Assembly: GCA_020048255.1 (NCBI GenBank)
Contig: JAIFMR010000189.1
Location: forward strand, 1 to 22,752
Source: Rhodoferax sp.
GTDB taxonomy: Bacteria > Pseudomonadota > Gammaproteobacteria > Burkholderiales > Burkholderiaceae_C
Direction of reading: 5' to 3'
DNA: 22,752 nucleotides
Of the stretch, positions 14,712-21,849 are shown piece after piece (the first letter of the stretch is position 1; the number at the start of each line of letters is the position of its first letter). A program made the position numbers and the translations under genes. The notes below the pieces were generated by a model. It made no database searches and was not told where the DNA came from. It saw only the letters and a list, made by a program, of their open reading frames with translations.

Positions 14712-15232
14712 TTTTGAAGTTCCCGTATCAGGGGCAGCAACTTGTTTTGCAGTGCCTCAGGGGTAAACGGGCCAATTTGTTTGTAACGAATGATGCCGGC
14801 TTTGTCGATCAAAAAGCTTTCGGGCACGCCATAGACACCAAAATTGATGCCGATGCGGCCATCGCGATCGGCAATGGCCACATCGTAGGGATTGCCGTAA
14901 CGTGCCAACCAGCGTTGGCCGTCCTGATCCTTGTCCTTGTAATCGAGACCAATGATGGGAATGATTTTGTCTTTGGCAAACTCCACCAGCAAGGGGTGTT
15001 CTTCGCGGCACGCCACACACCAGGAGGCCCAGGTGTTGAGCAGCCAGACTTTGCCCAGCATGTCCTGTTTGGTCAGCTGTAATGCCGGGTTGTCCAGCAC
15101 TGGCGCAGAAAAGTCCGGCGCGGGCTTGCCAATCAGCGGGGACGGAATCTCACGTGGGTCACGCGTCAGGCCAATAGCCAGAAAAATCAGCAAGACCGCA
15201 AAAATGCCTAGCGGAATATAGGCCTTCTTCAT
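14708..15232 (-). CDS. ccmG: Periplasmic thioredoxin-like protein CcmG (DsbE)
   Basis: A 174-aa membrane-anchored thioredoxin. An N-terminal membrane segment (about 5-22) is followed by the thioredoxin fold with active site WCVAC (Cys72 and Cys75), preceded by VWLLNTWAS. The GVPESFLID cis-Pro region and the GINFGVYGVP segment are typical of DsbE/CcmG. It supplies reductant to CcmH or apocytochrome cysteines on the periplasmic side, normally recharged by a DsbD/CcdA protein not present in this window. The ATG at 15232 is chosen because it overlaps the ccmF stop by 4 bp and opens directly with the membrane anchor; an upstream in-frame extension would run 52 residues into ccmF. The gene also overlaps ccmH by 4 bp. 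Confidence 0.95.
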   Translation of the reverse strand: MKKAYIPLGIFAVLLIFLAIGLTRDPREIPSPLIGKPAPDFSAPVLDNPALQLTKQDMLGKVWLLNTWASWCVACREEHPLLVEFAKDKIIPIIGLDYKDKDQDGQRWLARYGNPYDVAIADRDGRIGINFGVYGVPESFLIDKAGIIRYKQIGPFTPEALQNKLLPLIRELQK

Positions 15233-17196
15233 ACGGCCATGCCCTTGATATCGGCTTGTGTCAACTTGGCAGCCAGCTTCTTGCGATAACGCTTGTCCAG
15301 TGCAGCCATGCCGCCGCCCAGGGCCATAAAGAAGCATCCTACCCAGATCCACGGCACAAAGGGCTTGTGGTAAACGCGCATGGCCCAAGCCGGCGTGGCA
15401 CTGTCTTCCAATTTTTCACCCAGCGACACATACACGTCACGGGTGAAACCACTGTCAATGGCGGCCTCGGTCATGGGCATGGTGGACGAGAAATAAGTGC
15501 GTTTTTCAGGGTGAAGCGTCTTCAGCACTTTGCCGTTCTTTATCAGCTCGACCGTGCCCACATCGGCGTTGTAGTTGGGTCCTGTCCGTTCGCTGATATT
15601 GATCAGGCGGAAGGTGTAGCCACCGACCTCCACCGTGTCACCCATTGCCATGCGCACGTCCTTTTCAGTTTCATACCCTTTGACCATGGTGATACCCACC
15701 ACACAAATGGCAATCCCGATGTGGGCCACATGCATGCCCCAGAAAGAAATCGGGGTGGATTTCCAGTTGACGGTGTCTTTGAGTTGGCGGTAAATCTGCA
15801 GCGCGGAGCCCAACACAATCCAGACGGAAAGTGACAAGGCCAAGGCGACCAAAGGCGACCAAGTGCCCGCCAAAAACGGCAGCGTGCAGCCAATGATCAC
15901 CGAGGCAATGCCGACCGGGCGCAGCTTGTTGGCGAGGTCAGCCACTGTGTCGCTTTTCCAGCGGGCAAAGGAACCCACCACCATGAAAAACAGCACCGGC
16001 ATCATGAGGGGCGCAAACACGCTGTTGAAGTAAGGTGGCCCCACCGACAACTTGCCCATGTTGAGCGCGTCAATGATCAAGGGGTACAAGGTGCCTAAAA
16101 GCACAGCCGCTGCTGCGGTGGTCAGCAACACGTTGTTGATCAGCAAGAAGGTTTCACGCGAAACCAGGGCAAAAGCCCCGCCGGCACGCACCTTGCCCGC
16201 ACGGGTGGCAAACAAGATCAGTGAGCTGCCCACCACCACGGCCAAAAACAACAAGATGAAGACCCCGCGTTTGGGGTCCGTGGCAAAGGCGTGAACAGAA
16301 GTCAGTACACCCGAGCGCACCAGAAAGGTCCCGAGCAGGCTGAGTGAAAAAGCAATCAGCGACAGCATGATCGTCCAGCTTCTGAACAAGCCACGTTTTT
16401 CAGTGACTGCCAATGAGTGGATCAGCGCGGTGCCGACCAGCCACGGCAAAAAGGAGGCGTTTTCGACCGGGTCCCAAAACCACCAACCTCCCCAGCCCAG
16501 CTCATAATAAGCCCACCAGGATCCCATGGCGATGCCAATGGTCAGGCAAATCCAGGCAGCTGTGGCCCAGGGACGTGTCCAGCGTGCCCAGGCGGCATCG
16601 AGCCGACCGTTGAGCAGCGCTGCGATCGAGAAGGCAAAGGGCACCGACATACCCACATAACCCATGTAAAGCATAGGCGGGTGGAACACCAGACCCGGGT
16701 CTTGCAGCAGAGGGTTCAGGTCACGTCCATCCGCCGGAATCTCGCTCAGACGGGCAAAGGGGTTGGAGGTGAACAGCATGAACATTAAAAAGCCCACGGC
16801 AATCAGCGCCATGACACCCAGCACGCGCGACACCATGACATCGGGAAGCTGGCGTGAGAACAGGGATATAGCCATCATCCATGAGCACAGCATCACCAGC
16901 CACAGCAAGAGCGAGCCTTCGTGACCCCCCCAAACGGCGGCAATGCGGTACATGTCAGGTAGCTTGGTGTTGGAGTGTTGTGACACATACAGCACCGAGA
17001 AGTCGTTGGTGTAGAACGAATACGTCAAGCACAAAAATGAAAAGCCAGCGAGAAGCCACAAGGCCTGTGCGCCGGGTCGGGCCAGTGCCATCCAGTCGGC
17101 GCGGCCGCGTTGACCACCGGCAATGCTCAGCACACCCATGGCCAAAGCCACCAGCATGGCCAGGATCAGCGAAAAATGTCCAATTTCAGGAATCAT
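15229..17196 (-). CDS. ccmF: Cytochrome c heme lyase subunit CcmF
   Basis: A 655-aa polytopic membrane protein of the heme-handling family. It carries the WWD signature WGGWWFWDPVENASF at residues 235-249 and conserved histidines in VFHPPMLYMG (His172), in ALIHSLAV (His260) and in the C-terminal MHVAHIGIAI segment. It has a large periplasmic loop before the last membrane helix (GYETEKDVRMAMGDTVEVGGYTF region onward). CcmF takes heme from holo-CcmE and ligates it to CXXCH cysteines with CcmH and CcmI. It starts 38 bp after ccmE with an AGAAAG-like ribosome site and overlaps ccmG by 4 bp. Length is normal for the family. Confidence 0.97.
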   Translation of the reverse strand: MIPEIGHFSLILAMLVALAMGVLSIAGGQRGRADWMALARPGAQALWLLAGFSFLCLTYSFYTNDFSVLYVSQHSNTKLPDMYRIAAVWGGHEGSLLLWLVMLCSWMMAISLFSRQLPDVMVSRVLGVMALIAVGFLMFMLFTSNPFARLSEIPADGRDLNPLLQDPGLVFHPPMLYMGYVGMSVPFAFSIAALLNGRLDAAWARWTRPWATAAWICLTIGIAMGSWWAYYELGWGGWWFWDPVENASFLPWLVGTALIHSLAVTEKRGLFRSWTIMLSLIAFSLSLLGTFLVRSGVLTSVHAFATDPKRGVFILLFLAVVVGSSLILFATRAGKVRAGGAFALVSRETFLLINNVLLTTAAAAVLLGTLYPLIIDALNMGKLSVGPPYFNSVFAPLMMPVLFFMVVGSFARWKSDTVADLANKLRPVGIASVIIGCTLPFLAGTWSPLVALALSLSVWIVLGSALQIYRQLKDTVNWKSTPISFWGMHVAHIGIAICVVGITMVKGYETEKDVRMAMGDTVEVGGYTFRLINISERTGPNYNADVGTVELIKNGKVLKTLHPEKRTYFSSTMPMTEAAIDSGFTRDVYVSLGEKLEDSATPAWAMRVYHKPFVPWIWVGCFFMALGGGMAALDKRYRKKLAAKLTQADIKGMAV

Positions 17197-17234
17197 GGTG
17201 ACTTTCTTCTGATGAAATGAAAGAGGGCGCTGGA

Positions 17235-17678
17235 CTATTTCAGCGTTTTGGTGGCTTTTTCGATGGCTGCCTGATCCATGGCGTGTTGCGCTTCTGGGGG
17301 CATGTAGTTTTCGTCGTGTTTGGCCAGGACTTCAGAGGCCGTGAATTGGCCTGAGCTGTTGAGCTTGCCTTGGGCAACCACCCCTTTGCCTTCCCGAAAC
17401 AGGTCGGGCAAGATGCCGGTATAGGTCACCGGGACTTCTTTGGCGTTGTCGGTGACCACGAAGGACACCGTCAGGTTGTCACGTTTGATCGTCCCCATCT
17501 TGACCAGACCCCCCACACGAAAGGCACGCTCTTTGGGCGCTTCGCCGGCGGAAACCTGCGTGGGGGTGAAGAAGAAGACCAGACTGCTCTCGAAAGCATT
17601 CAGGACGAAATAGGCGGCAAGGGCCAAGCTGGCCAGGCCGCCACCAATGATGGCGGCGCGTTTGTGACGAGGTTTCAT
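17235..17678 (-). CDS. ccmE: Periplasmic heme chaperone CcmE
   Basis: A 147-aa protein with a short cytoplasmic N-terminus, one membrane anchor (about 8-27) and an OB-fold periplasmic domain. The heme-binding motif KHDENYMP places the covalent heme ligand at His121 and the axial Tyr at Tyr125. CcmE receives heme through CcmC/CcmD, is released by the CcmAB ATPase and gives heme to CcmF. The start is 11 bp after the ccmD stop. The HDENY form is the common type, not the CXXXY variant. Confidence 0.96.
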   Translation of the reverse strand: MKPRHKRAAIIGGGLASLALAAYFVLNAFESSLVFFFTPTQVSAGEAPKERAFRVGGLVKMGTIKRDNLTVSFVVTDNAKEVPVTYTGILPDLFREGKGVVAQGKLNSSGQFTASEVLAKHDENYMPPEAQHAMDQAAIEKATKTLK

Positions 17679-17689
17679 GTTAAAGAGTC

Positions 17690-17866
17690 TTAAGAGTCGC
17701 TATGTGATTCGGTTTCGGCCAAAAGGTTTCGCACAATCGCACGCCGTTGTGCGCGCACTTGCCAAACTTCGGCAACAACGACCAGGGCCGTGATGCCAAA
17801 ACTGCCCCAGACATAAAAGGCGTAGCCGCCCATGTCCAAAAATTCTGCCAGGCTATTCCACTGCAT
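17690..17866 (-). CDS. ccmD: Heme exporter accessory protein CcmD
   Basis: A small 58-aa protein starting MQWNSLAEFLDMGGYAFYVW and ending in TAA at 17690. One membrane helix (about 13-35) is followed by a basic cytoplasmic tail (QVRAQRRAIVRN). The GGYAFYVWGSF stretch is the usual CcmD signature. CcmD stabilises the CcmC-heme-CcmE complex and helps release of holo-CcmE. It overlaps the 3' end of ccmC by 14 bp and precedes ccmE by 11 bp, exactly the slot expected for it. Confidence 0.93.
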   Translation of the reverse strand: MQWNSLAEFLDMGGYAFYVWGSFGITALVVVAEVWQVRAQRRAIVRNLLAETESHSDS

Positions 17867-18590
17867 GTTTTACCCACTCTGTATGGCGTTCGCGATCCAA
17901 AATAATGTTGCGCACCCGCAGCAAGGCGATGGCAATCGCATACATCCAGAAAGCCACCACCATGATCAGCATGCCGGTCAGCATGGTGCTGGCCATGGAG
18001 CTGCCCTTCATCGACACCGAGGCGCCCTGGTGCAAGGTATTCCACCATTTGACTGAAAAATAGATGATGGGCACATTCACCGCACCCACCAGCGCCAAGA
18101 CCGCGCAAGCCTTGTCGGCACGGCGTGGGTCGTCAATGCTGGACTGCAGCGCCAAAAACCCCAGGTAGAGAAACAACAAGATCAGCTCGGAGGTCAGGCG
18201 CGCGTCCCACACCCACCAGGCGCCCCACATGGGTTTGCCCCAGAGGGCACCGGTGACCAGCGACAAAAATGCAAACAGGGCGCCCGTGGGTGCCAGGGCG
18301 GACGCCATCATGCCCGACAACCGGGTATTGAAGGCCAGGCCAAAACCGGCCCAGGCCGCCATGACCAAATAAATGAACATGGACATTTGCGAGGCCGGAA
18401 CGTGCACGAAGATGATGCGGTAACCCTGGCCTTGCTGGGCATCGATGGGTGCGACAAAAAACGAGATCCACAGTCCGACCAGGGTCAGTACCGTGGCCAA
18501 TGCCGCAAACCAGGGCCACATTCGGCCCGCCAGAAAGTAAAAGTTTTGCGGTGAGGCAAACTTGAACCAGTGAATCACGCGTGTTTTCAT
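17853..18590 (-). CDS. ccmC: Heme transporter/ligase subunit CcmC
   Basis: A 245-aa protein with six predicted membrane helices and the WWD motif region WGKPMWGAWWVWD at 117-129. His63 (FVHVPAS) and His187 (NTLHQGAS) are the expected axial heme ligands flanking the motif. CcmC loads heme onto His of CcmE at the periplasmic face. The ATG at 18590 is chosen because it overlaps the ccmB stop by 4 bp and the family N-terminus begins here; the frame remains open upstream through ccmB, but that translation is unrelated sequence. Confidence 0.96.
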   Translation of the reverse strand: MKTRVIHWFKFASPQNFYFLAGRMWPWFAALATVLTLVGLWISFFVAPIDAQQGQGYRIIFVHVPASQMSMFIYLVMAAWAGFGLAFNTRLSGMMASALAPTGALFAFLSLVTGALWGKPMWGAWWVWDARLTSELILLFLYLGFLALQSSIDDPRRADKACAVLALVGAVNVPIIYFSVKWWNTLHQGASVSMKGSSMASTMLTGMLIMVVAFWMYAIAIALLRVRNIILDRERHTEWVKHAVE

Positions 18591-19282
18591 TCCAGGGAAA
18601 TCCTCAAAGCAGCCGCGGTGGCGATGGGCGAAAAGAACAGTGACAGGACCAACAAGGCGGCGAGCAGGGAGAAGTGGCCACCCACACCCAGTCCGGCGGC
18701 ATCGGCCTCGACCGCCCCCGCGCCAAAGATCAGCACTGGAATATAAAGCGGCAGGATCAAAAGAGATAGCAAAACCCCTGCTCCTCGTACGCCCAATGTC
18801 AGCGCAGCGCCAATGCTGCCGATCAAGCTCAAGGTGGGCGTGCCCAGCAGCAAGGACAGCATCAACAGGCCTAGGGCGCGGCCGTCCAGCCCGAATTGAA
18901 GACCCAACACCGGTGCCACCAGCACCAGCGGCAGACCCGACATCAGAAAGTGGGCCAGGGCTTTGGCCAGCACCAGCAGGCCCAGCGGTGTGGGCGACAG
19001 CACCATTTGCTCCAGTGAGCCATCCGCGTGGTCGGTGGCAAACATGCGCTGCAGGGACAGCATGGCGGCGAGCAGCGCACTGACCCACAGCACACCGGGT
19101 GCCATACGCAGCAGCAGCTTGGACTCAGCACCCACGCCCAGGGGAAACAGGCTGGCGACCACCATGAAAAAGATCAGCGGCGTGAGGACTTCGCCCTTTT
19201 GGCGCATGCCCAGGGCAATTTCACGCTTGAGCAAGGCCAGCATGACCCGGCCTAAGCCCAGGGTTGGCAAAGTGGGGTTCAT
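18587..19282 (-). CDS. ccmB: Heme exporter membrane subunit CcmB
   Basis: A 231-aa integral membrane protein with about six hydrophobic helices. The N-terminal LLKREIALGMRQKGEVLTPLIFFMVVASLFPLG is characteristic of CcmB in content (quoted in order: LLKREIAL, MRQKGEVL, FPLGVG), and FATDHADGSLEQM is the conserved cytoplasmic loop. With CcmA it forms an ABC-type complex that drives release of holo-CcmE from CcmC/CcmD. It overlaps ccmA and ccmC by 4 bp each. Length and composition are normal. Confidence 0.95.
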   Translation of the reverse strand: MNPTLPTLGLGRVMLALLKREIALGMRQKGEVLTPLIFFMVVASLFPLGVGAESKLLLRMAPGVLWVSALLAAMLSLQRMFATDHADGSLEQMVLSPTPLGLLVLAKALAHFLMSGLPLVLVAPVLGLQFGLDGRALGLLMLSLLLGTPTLSLIGSIGAALTLGVRGAGVLLSLLILPLYIPVLIFGAGAVEADAAGLGVGGHFSLLAALLVLSLFFSPIATAAALRISLE

Positions 19283-19914
19283 GAGGCTTGCAACTCCAGC
19301 ATCTGCGCCGGGATGTCACCAATGGGTACGCGTTGGTGGCTGGTGACGACGGCCAGGCCACCTTGCTGCAAATGTGCGGCAATCAGGTCAGCCAGCATCC
19401 TTACGCCGGCTTCGTCCATGGCTACATAGGGCTCGTCCAGCACCCACAGCCGCGCTTGGCTCAAGGCCAGGCGCGACAGGGCGACGCGTCGCTTCTGACC
19501 TTGCGACAAATGTCTGACCAGTTGTGATGAGCGGCCGCGCAGCCCAAAACGTTTGAGCACCTGCTGGGTTTGGGTTGGGCTGATGGCGTGGCCTGACAGG
19601 GCGGTGGAAAACACCAGGTTTTCATGGACGGTCATGGATTCTTGCAGGGCGTTCAAGTGGCCCAGGTAGCAAAGGTCCTGGTGGTAGCTGTCGGTCTGGG
19701 TGTGAATGGGTTGGTCGTTCCAAAGAATCTGACCCGAGTCCACTGATGCCAAACCACACACCATGCGCAGCAGACTGGTTTTGCCGACCCCGTTGGCGCC
19801 CACCACGTAGAGCCAATGCCCCGAGGTCAAGGTGCAATCGACGTCCTTAAAAAGTTGTCGCCCGCCTTTGACACAGCCAAGCTTGGAGAAGGACAGGGAT
19901 GCGGCGGTATTCAA
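19279..19914 (-). CDS. ccmA: Heme exporter ATP-binding subunit CcmA
   Basis: A 211-aa ABC ATPase with Walker A GANGVGKT (39-46), signature LSQGQKRR (136-143), Walker B LWVLDEP (156-162) and the switch His in TSHQ. It powers the CcmAB step of System I maturation at the inner membrane. The start is a TTG at 19914: an in-frame TAA lies 36 bases upstream, no ATG or GTG intervenes, and the family N-terminus (SKLGCVKGGRQLF) begins a few residues later. No strong ribosome site precedes it, so the first gene of the operon may be weakly initiated. It is the promoter-proximal gene of ccmABCDEFGHI. Confidence 0.95.
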   Translation of the reverse strand: MNTAASLSFSKLGCVKGGRQLFKDVDCTLTSGHWLYVVGANGVGKTSLLRMVCGLASVDSGQILWNDQPIHTQTDSYHQDLCYLGHLNALQESMTVHENLVFSTALSGHAISPTQTQQVLKRFGLRGRSSQLVRHLSQGQKRRVALSRLALSQARLWVLDEPYVAMDEAGVRMLADLIAAHLQQGGLAVVTSHQRVPIGDIPAQMLELQAS

Positions 19915-19986
19915 GGATAGAGGGTCGCAAAAGCAAAGCGCTGATTATCCTATGCGCTGGCTTAACGCTTGCTGAGCTCAACAAAC

Positions 19987-20032
19987 AGTGACCTTGCTGG
20001 CTGCTTGTCTGTCACTCAACATAGCCAGTGAC
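19987..20032. promoter_or_regulatory. Three AGTGAC half-sites upstream of ccmA
   Basis: AGTGAC occurs at 19987-19992 and 20027-20032, and its complement GTCACT at 20011-20016, all within 46 bases in the gap before the ccm operon. The last two form an inverted pair separated by 10 bases. This could be a regulator-binding region for ccmA; no regulator can be named. Confidence 0.25.
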
Positions 20033-20070
20033 CCATAAAAACGGCTGCAGCCCTTAGGGGGAAACCGACA

Positions 20071-20090
20071 ATAGCTCCTGAAATAAGAGC
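20071..20090 (-). repeat. Intergenic hairpin element, copy C (short form)
   Basis: Immediately downstream of the rquA stop, the minus strand reads GCT-N11-AGCTAT, with GCTC/GAGC stem ends. The spacing is identical to the hairpin module at 21796 and matches GCT-N11-AGC in the copy at 9730. The stem letters differ but still pair. The AAGCGCT module of the other copies is not seen, so this is a partial or diverged member. A terminator-like role for rquA is possible. Confidence 0.45.
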
Positions 20091-20095
20091 GTGAC

Positions 20096-20839
20096 CTAAC
20101 GTGTGATGACGACTTTTTGGTACAGGCCACCAAAGTAGGTTTGTTTGTCCACCTTCAGATGGGCGCACTCAGTGGGCAACCAGTCGGTGATCTGGCCGTT
20201 CCACAAGTCCATGGCGAAGGGTTCCAGGGTGGTCAAAATCGGCACCATGATGTAGCGAAACGGGCTGCTGGCTTGTGGCTTGTGGTAGTCCACAAACACC
20301 AATTTGCCACCCGGTTTGGTGACACGCAGCGCCTCTGAAATGGTTTTGCGGCGCACATCGGCAGGCATTTCATGCAATAAAAAGAACACCAGCACGGCAT
20401 CTTGACTGGCATCGTGGAAGCTCAGGTGCGAGGCGTCTTGCTGCAGGATGCTGACCTGGCGCTTGTCTTGCAACTTGCTGTGCAGATTTTTGATTTGCAC
20501 CGGCGCGACATCCACCACATTCAAGTGGCCTTGCGGGCCCAGGCGCTTGACCAACTGTTGCGTGAAGTCGCCATACACACAGGCCACTTGCAACAGTTGC
20601 CCGTTGAGTGCATCGCTCAGTTCGGCGAGCGCGAGGTCGCGCAGGCGCGAAAAATTACCCCACAAAATCAGGTTCACCAGCCATTGGCGTTCAAACACAC
20701 GCACGGCGTTGGGGTGGGTATAGGCCCACCAGTAGGTTTTTTCTAGGTACTCAGGAACAACGACAGGGGTACAAGTGCCAGCACCGCTGGCGGCCCAGGA
20801 TGCCTCCTGCTGGAGGACATCGGGTTTTTTAAAACTCAT
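20096..20839 (-). CDS. rquA: Probable rhodoquinone biosynthesis protein RquA (class I SAM-dependent methyltransferase fold)
   Basis: A 247-aa protein of the SAM-methyltransferase fold. The N-terminal segment PEYLEKTYWWAYTHPNAVRVFE and the following WLVNLILWGNF (about 29-62, in order) are what I recognise as RquA-like. The SAM-binding motif I is unusual: VACVYGDFTQQL at 85-96 in place of a Gly-rich GCGTG loop. Later motifs are conventional (QQDASHLSFHD near 133-143, LRVTKPGGKLVFVDY near 171-185). RquA converts ubiquinone to rhodoquinone, replacing a methoxy group by an amino group, which allows fumarate reduction at low potential; Rhodoferax is known to make rhodoquinone. The start has an AAGG ribosome site. 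Without database comparison a UbiE/UbiG-like methyltransferase cannot be fully excluded, but motif I argues for RquA. Confidence 0.75.
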   Translation of the reverse strand: MSFKKPDVLQQEASWAASGAGTCTPVVVPEYLEKTYWWAYTHPNAVRVFERQWLVNLILWGNFSRLRDLALAELSDALNGQLLQVACVYGDFTQQLVKRLGPQGHLNVVDVAPVQIKNLHSKLQDKRQVSILQQDASHLSFHDASQDAVLVFFLLHEMPADVRRKTISEALRVTKPGGKLVFVDYHKPQASSPFRYIMVPILTTLEPFAMDLWNGQITDWLPTECAHLKVDKQTYFGGLYQKVVITR

Positions 20840-21065
20840 AAATTAACCTTGATCGCCAATGATTCCGTTGAGAACCATAAAGTGATAGAGATGGATAAAA
20901 ATACACGTCATGGCGGAGTGCATCGCCCGGTGCTCAGTCCCATGAGGTTAACAGAAGCCAGCCAAGCCCGGTCGCACCGCCCCCAAGATAGCCATTTTCA
21001 TCTACTGGTGAACAAGGGATTGAGTCGTGCATGCCTTTTGGGTGGGTGATTCGCGAGCCCCGCGT

Positions 21066-21674
21066 TTACTTGAGCAAACCTTCTGCCCGCAAGGCCGCTT
21101 GCACCGCTGGCCGCGCACCCACACGTGCCATGAAGGCCCCCAAGTTTGCCAGGCCGGAAATGTCCACGCCGACATGTTTTCCCCAGCCAGCCACCACAAA
21201 CAGGTAGGCGTCGGCGACAGTAAAGGTGTCACCCATCAGGTAATTTTTGCCCGCCAGTTCGCCATCGAACCATTGCAGGCGTGACACCAGCCGCGCTTTG
21301 GCCATGGCTTTGGCTTCATCGGGCATACCCGGCGTGAACAGCGGCGAGAAGCCCTTGTGCAACTCGGTGCCGATGGTGTTGAGCCATTCTTGCAACTTGT
21401 AGCGTTCCCAGGTGCCGTTGGCCGGCGCCAGTTGCTTGTCGGGTGCCTGATCGGCGATGTATTGAACAATGGCCGGGCCTTCGCGCAATTGCCGCCCGTC
21501 GTCGAGCACCAGCAGGGGCACGTAGCCCAGCGGATTGATGGTGTAGTAGTCGGTGCCGTCTGCCAGCTTGTGGGTCTTGGTCGGGGCGGCGATGGCCTCA
21601 AAAGCCAGACCGGATTCCTGCAAAACAATGTGCGGCGACAGTGAGCATGCGCCTGGCGAGTAGTAGAGTTTCAT
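21066..21674 (-). CDS. gstA: Beta-class glutathione S-transferase
   Basis: A 202-aa GST. The N-terminal thioredoxin-like domain begins MKLYYSPGACSLSPHIVL, with the beta-class Cys10. The cis-Pro region is NPLGYVPLLVLDDG and the glutathione-contacting segment is REGPAIVQYIAD. The C-terminal helical domain has the N-capping GDTFTVADAYLF motif. It should act in the cytoplasm on electrophiles or peroxides; the substrate is unknown. ATG 21674 is preferred over one four codons upstream because the fold begins at this Met and GGAGAC lies at the right distance. It stands alone between the phosphofructokinase and rquA genes on the same strand, with about 226 bp to rquA that hold no clear gene. Confidence 0.92.
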   Translation of the reverse strand: MKLYYSPGACSLSPHIVLQESGLAFEAIAAPTKTHKLADGTDYYTINPLGYVPLLVLDDGRQLREGPAIVQYIADQAPDKQLAPANGTWERYKLQEWLNTIGTELHKGFSPLFTPGMPDEAKAMAKARLVSRLQWFDGELAGKNYLMGDTFTVADAYLFVVAGWGKHVGVDISGLANLGAFMARVGARPAVQAALRAEGLLK

Positions 21675-21795
21675 GGCGGTCTCCAAGGGATCAGGGTGTG
21701 GATTGAATGGCGAAAGGTGGCAGGGACAAGGCGTAACCGAATCCCTGGACGGTGGACCTTAGCCGACAAGCCGTGTCATTGCTTGAATGAGGTTA

Positions 21796-21847
21796 TTTGC
21801 TACAGATAATGTAGCTATAAGCGCTTATTGGGTATGGGCTATCGGCC
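21796..21847 (+). repeat. Intergenic hairpin repeat, copy B (full form)
   Basis: This element has three modules: the hairpin GCTACA-GATAA-TGTAGC (21799-21815), the 12-bp palindrome ATAAGCGCTTAT (21817-21828), and a GGGCTATCGGCC block (21836-21847). It starts 2 bases after the phosphofructokinase stop codon when read from that gene. It aligns ungapped with the copy at 9730-9780. I recall similar elements as common in Comamonadaceae intergenic DNA, but this cannot be checked here. A 3'-end or terminator role is plausible. Confidence 0.75.
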
Positions 21848-21849
21848 AT

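Noticed and set aside
17853..19088. A 411-residue reading of CcmC extended through ccmB
   Set aside because: The first 166 residues are an out-of-frame translation of ccmB; CcmC begins at 18590 with the standard 4-bp overlap.
20849..21049. A 66-codon open frame on the plus strand between rquA and the glutathione S-transferase
   Set aside because: No recognisable domain, no convincing ribosome site, and opposite to all neighbouring genes.
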